From an uncultured Eubacterium sp. (lineage in GTDB: Bacteria; Bacillota; Clostridia; Lachnospirales; Lachnospiraceae), in assembly GCA_905236735.1 (NCBI GenBank), contig CAJOOU010000233.1:1-6014 (forward strand): DNA of 6,014 nucleotides. Reading direction: 5' to 3'. Under the pieces are notes generated by a model. The model searched no databases. It was not told where the DNA came from and saw nothing but the letters and a program-made list of their open reading frames with translations. Both the position numbers and the translations under genes were made by a program. Position 1 is the first letter of the stretch; each line of letters starts with the position of its first letter. Shown here piece by piece: positions 5,769-6,014 of this stretch.

Positions 5769-6014
5769 ATGAAACTGATTTTATGTCAGGGGAAGGTAAC
5801 AGAAACCCCGTACTATCTAAAAAGTATTGAAAAAAACATATATTCCTACGAGGAGCTTTGTTATTTTATTTTAAAATATCCGGAGGAAATGTCTGACGAG
5901 ATTACAGATGACAATCTTTTTGCATGGATAAAAAATGAGCTCGAATTAATTGAGCTATCTGACTCGCTTTTTAAGCTCGGAAATTCTTCCGCAGCTTTAA
6001 GCAGGTTTGCCGTA
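5769..6014 (+). CDS. Conserved-looking DUF5716/DUF5717-associated protein, N-terminal part (3' partial)
   Basis: An open frame of exactly 82 codons runs from ATG 5769 to the end of the window without a stop. It starts MKLILCQGKVTETPYYLKS, followed by a mostly helical, acidic stretch containing YSYEELCYFILKYPEEM (about 25-41) and an FAWIKNELELIELSDSLFKLG helix region (about 51-71). From memory, proteins with a similar start (LCKGK...PYY...YSxEELCY) follow DUF5716 in other Lachnospiraceae and are usually called hypothetical or tetratricopeptide-repeat proteins. Nothing visible here proves a TPR domain. There is no signal peptide or membrane helix, so it is probably cytoplasmic. It begins 13 bases after the DUF5716 stop with its own GAGGT site and so should be co-expressed with the two genes before it. 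Reality of the gene is well supported; function is unknown. Confidence 0.75.
   Translation, partial: MKLILCQGKVTETPYYLKSIEKNIYSYEELCYFILKYPEEMSDEITDDNLFAWIKNELELIELSDSLFKLGNSSAALSRFAV

Noticed and set aside
5758..5772. Four-codon reading frame ATG AGG TAT ATA TGA between DUF5716 and the third gene
   Set aside because: No ribosome binding site precedes its ATG, and the GAGGT inside it serves the ATG at 5769. The stop/start overlap is most likely chance.
1..6014. CRISPR array, insertion sequence, tRNA or rRNA gene, prophage or defence genes
   Set aside because: No spaced direct repeats, transposase motifs or RNA gene signatures were seen, and the window is filled by ordinary co-directional genes of similar composition.

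Overview
The window looks like a low-to-moderate GC Firmicute, most probably a member of the Lachnospiraceae (Roseburia/Butyrivibrio-like). The reasons are the A+T-rich codon use with many ATA and AGA codons, strong AGGAGG-type ribosome binding sites, and recognisable members of the DUF5717 and DUF5716 families, which I know mainly from that family of bacteria. The genus cannot be fixed from the sequence. All real genes are on the + strand, in two transcription units.

Bases 1-844 are the end of the first unit. They hold the C-terminal tail of a GldG-like auxiliary subunit of an ABC-2 type transporter (5' end outside the window), followed with a 1-base stop/start overlap (TAATG) by a short, very acidic membrane-anchored DUF4340 protein. 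The unit is closed by a 50-bp perfect palindrome (795-844) that reads as an intrinsic terminator. Together these genes would make the extracytoplasmic and membrane accessory part of an uncharacterised export or surface transport system.

Bases 845-949 form an intergenic region with a plausible sigma-A promoter (-10 TATAAT at 887-892), a dyad around the -35 and a leader hairpin (909-931). This launches a second unit of three closely spaced genes: a 1181-residue DUF5717 protein (two beta-sandwich-like regions, a long alpha-helical body and a beta-rich C-terminal domain), a 415-residue DUF5716 protein, and the first 82 codons of a third conserved-looking protein that runs off the window. Gaps of 12-13 bases suggest co-translation. 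No product of this unit has a signal peptide or membrane segment, so all are probably cytoplasmic.

The most interesting observation is that the DUF5716 protein is collinear with Hsp70/DnaK over its whole length. It has phosphate-1, connect-1, phosphate-2 and adenosine-like blocks in the right order and a C-terminal block resembling the Hsp70 substrate-binding beta domain. However, the glycine-rich nucleotide loops are eroded and the helical lid is missing. The second unit may therefore be an undescribed assembly of a giant scaffold protein with a degenerate Hsp70-like partner. Its function is unknown and I do not assign one.
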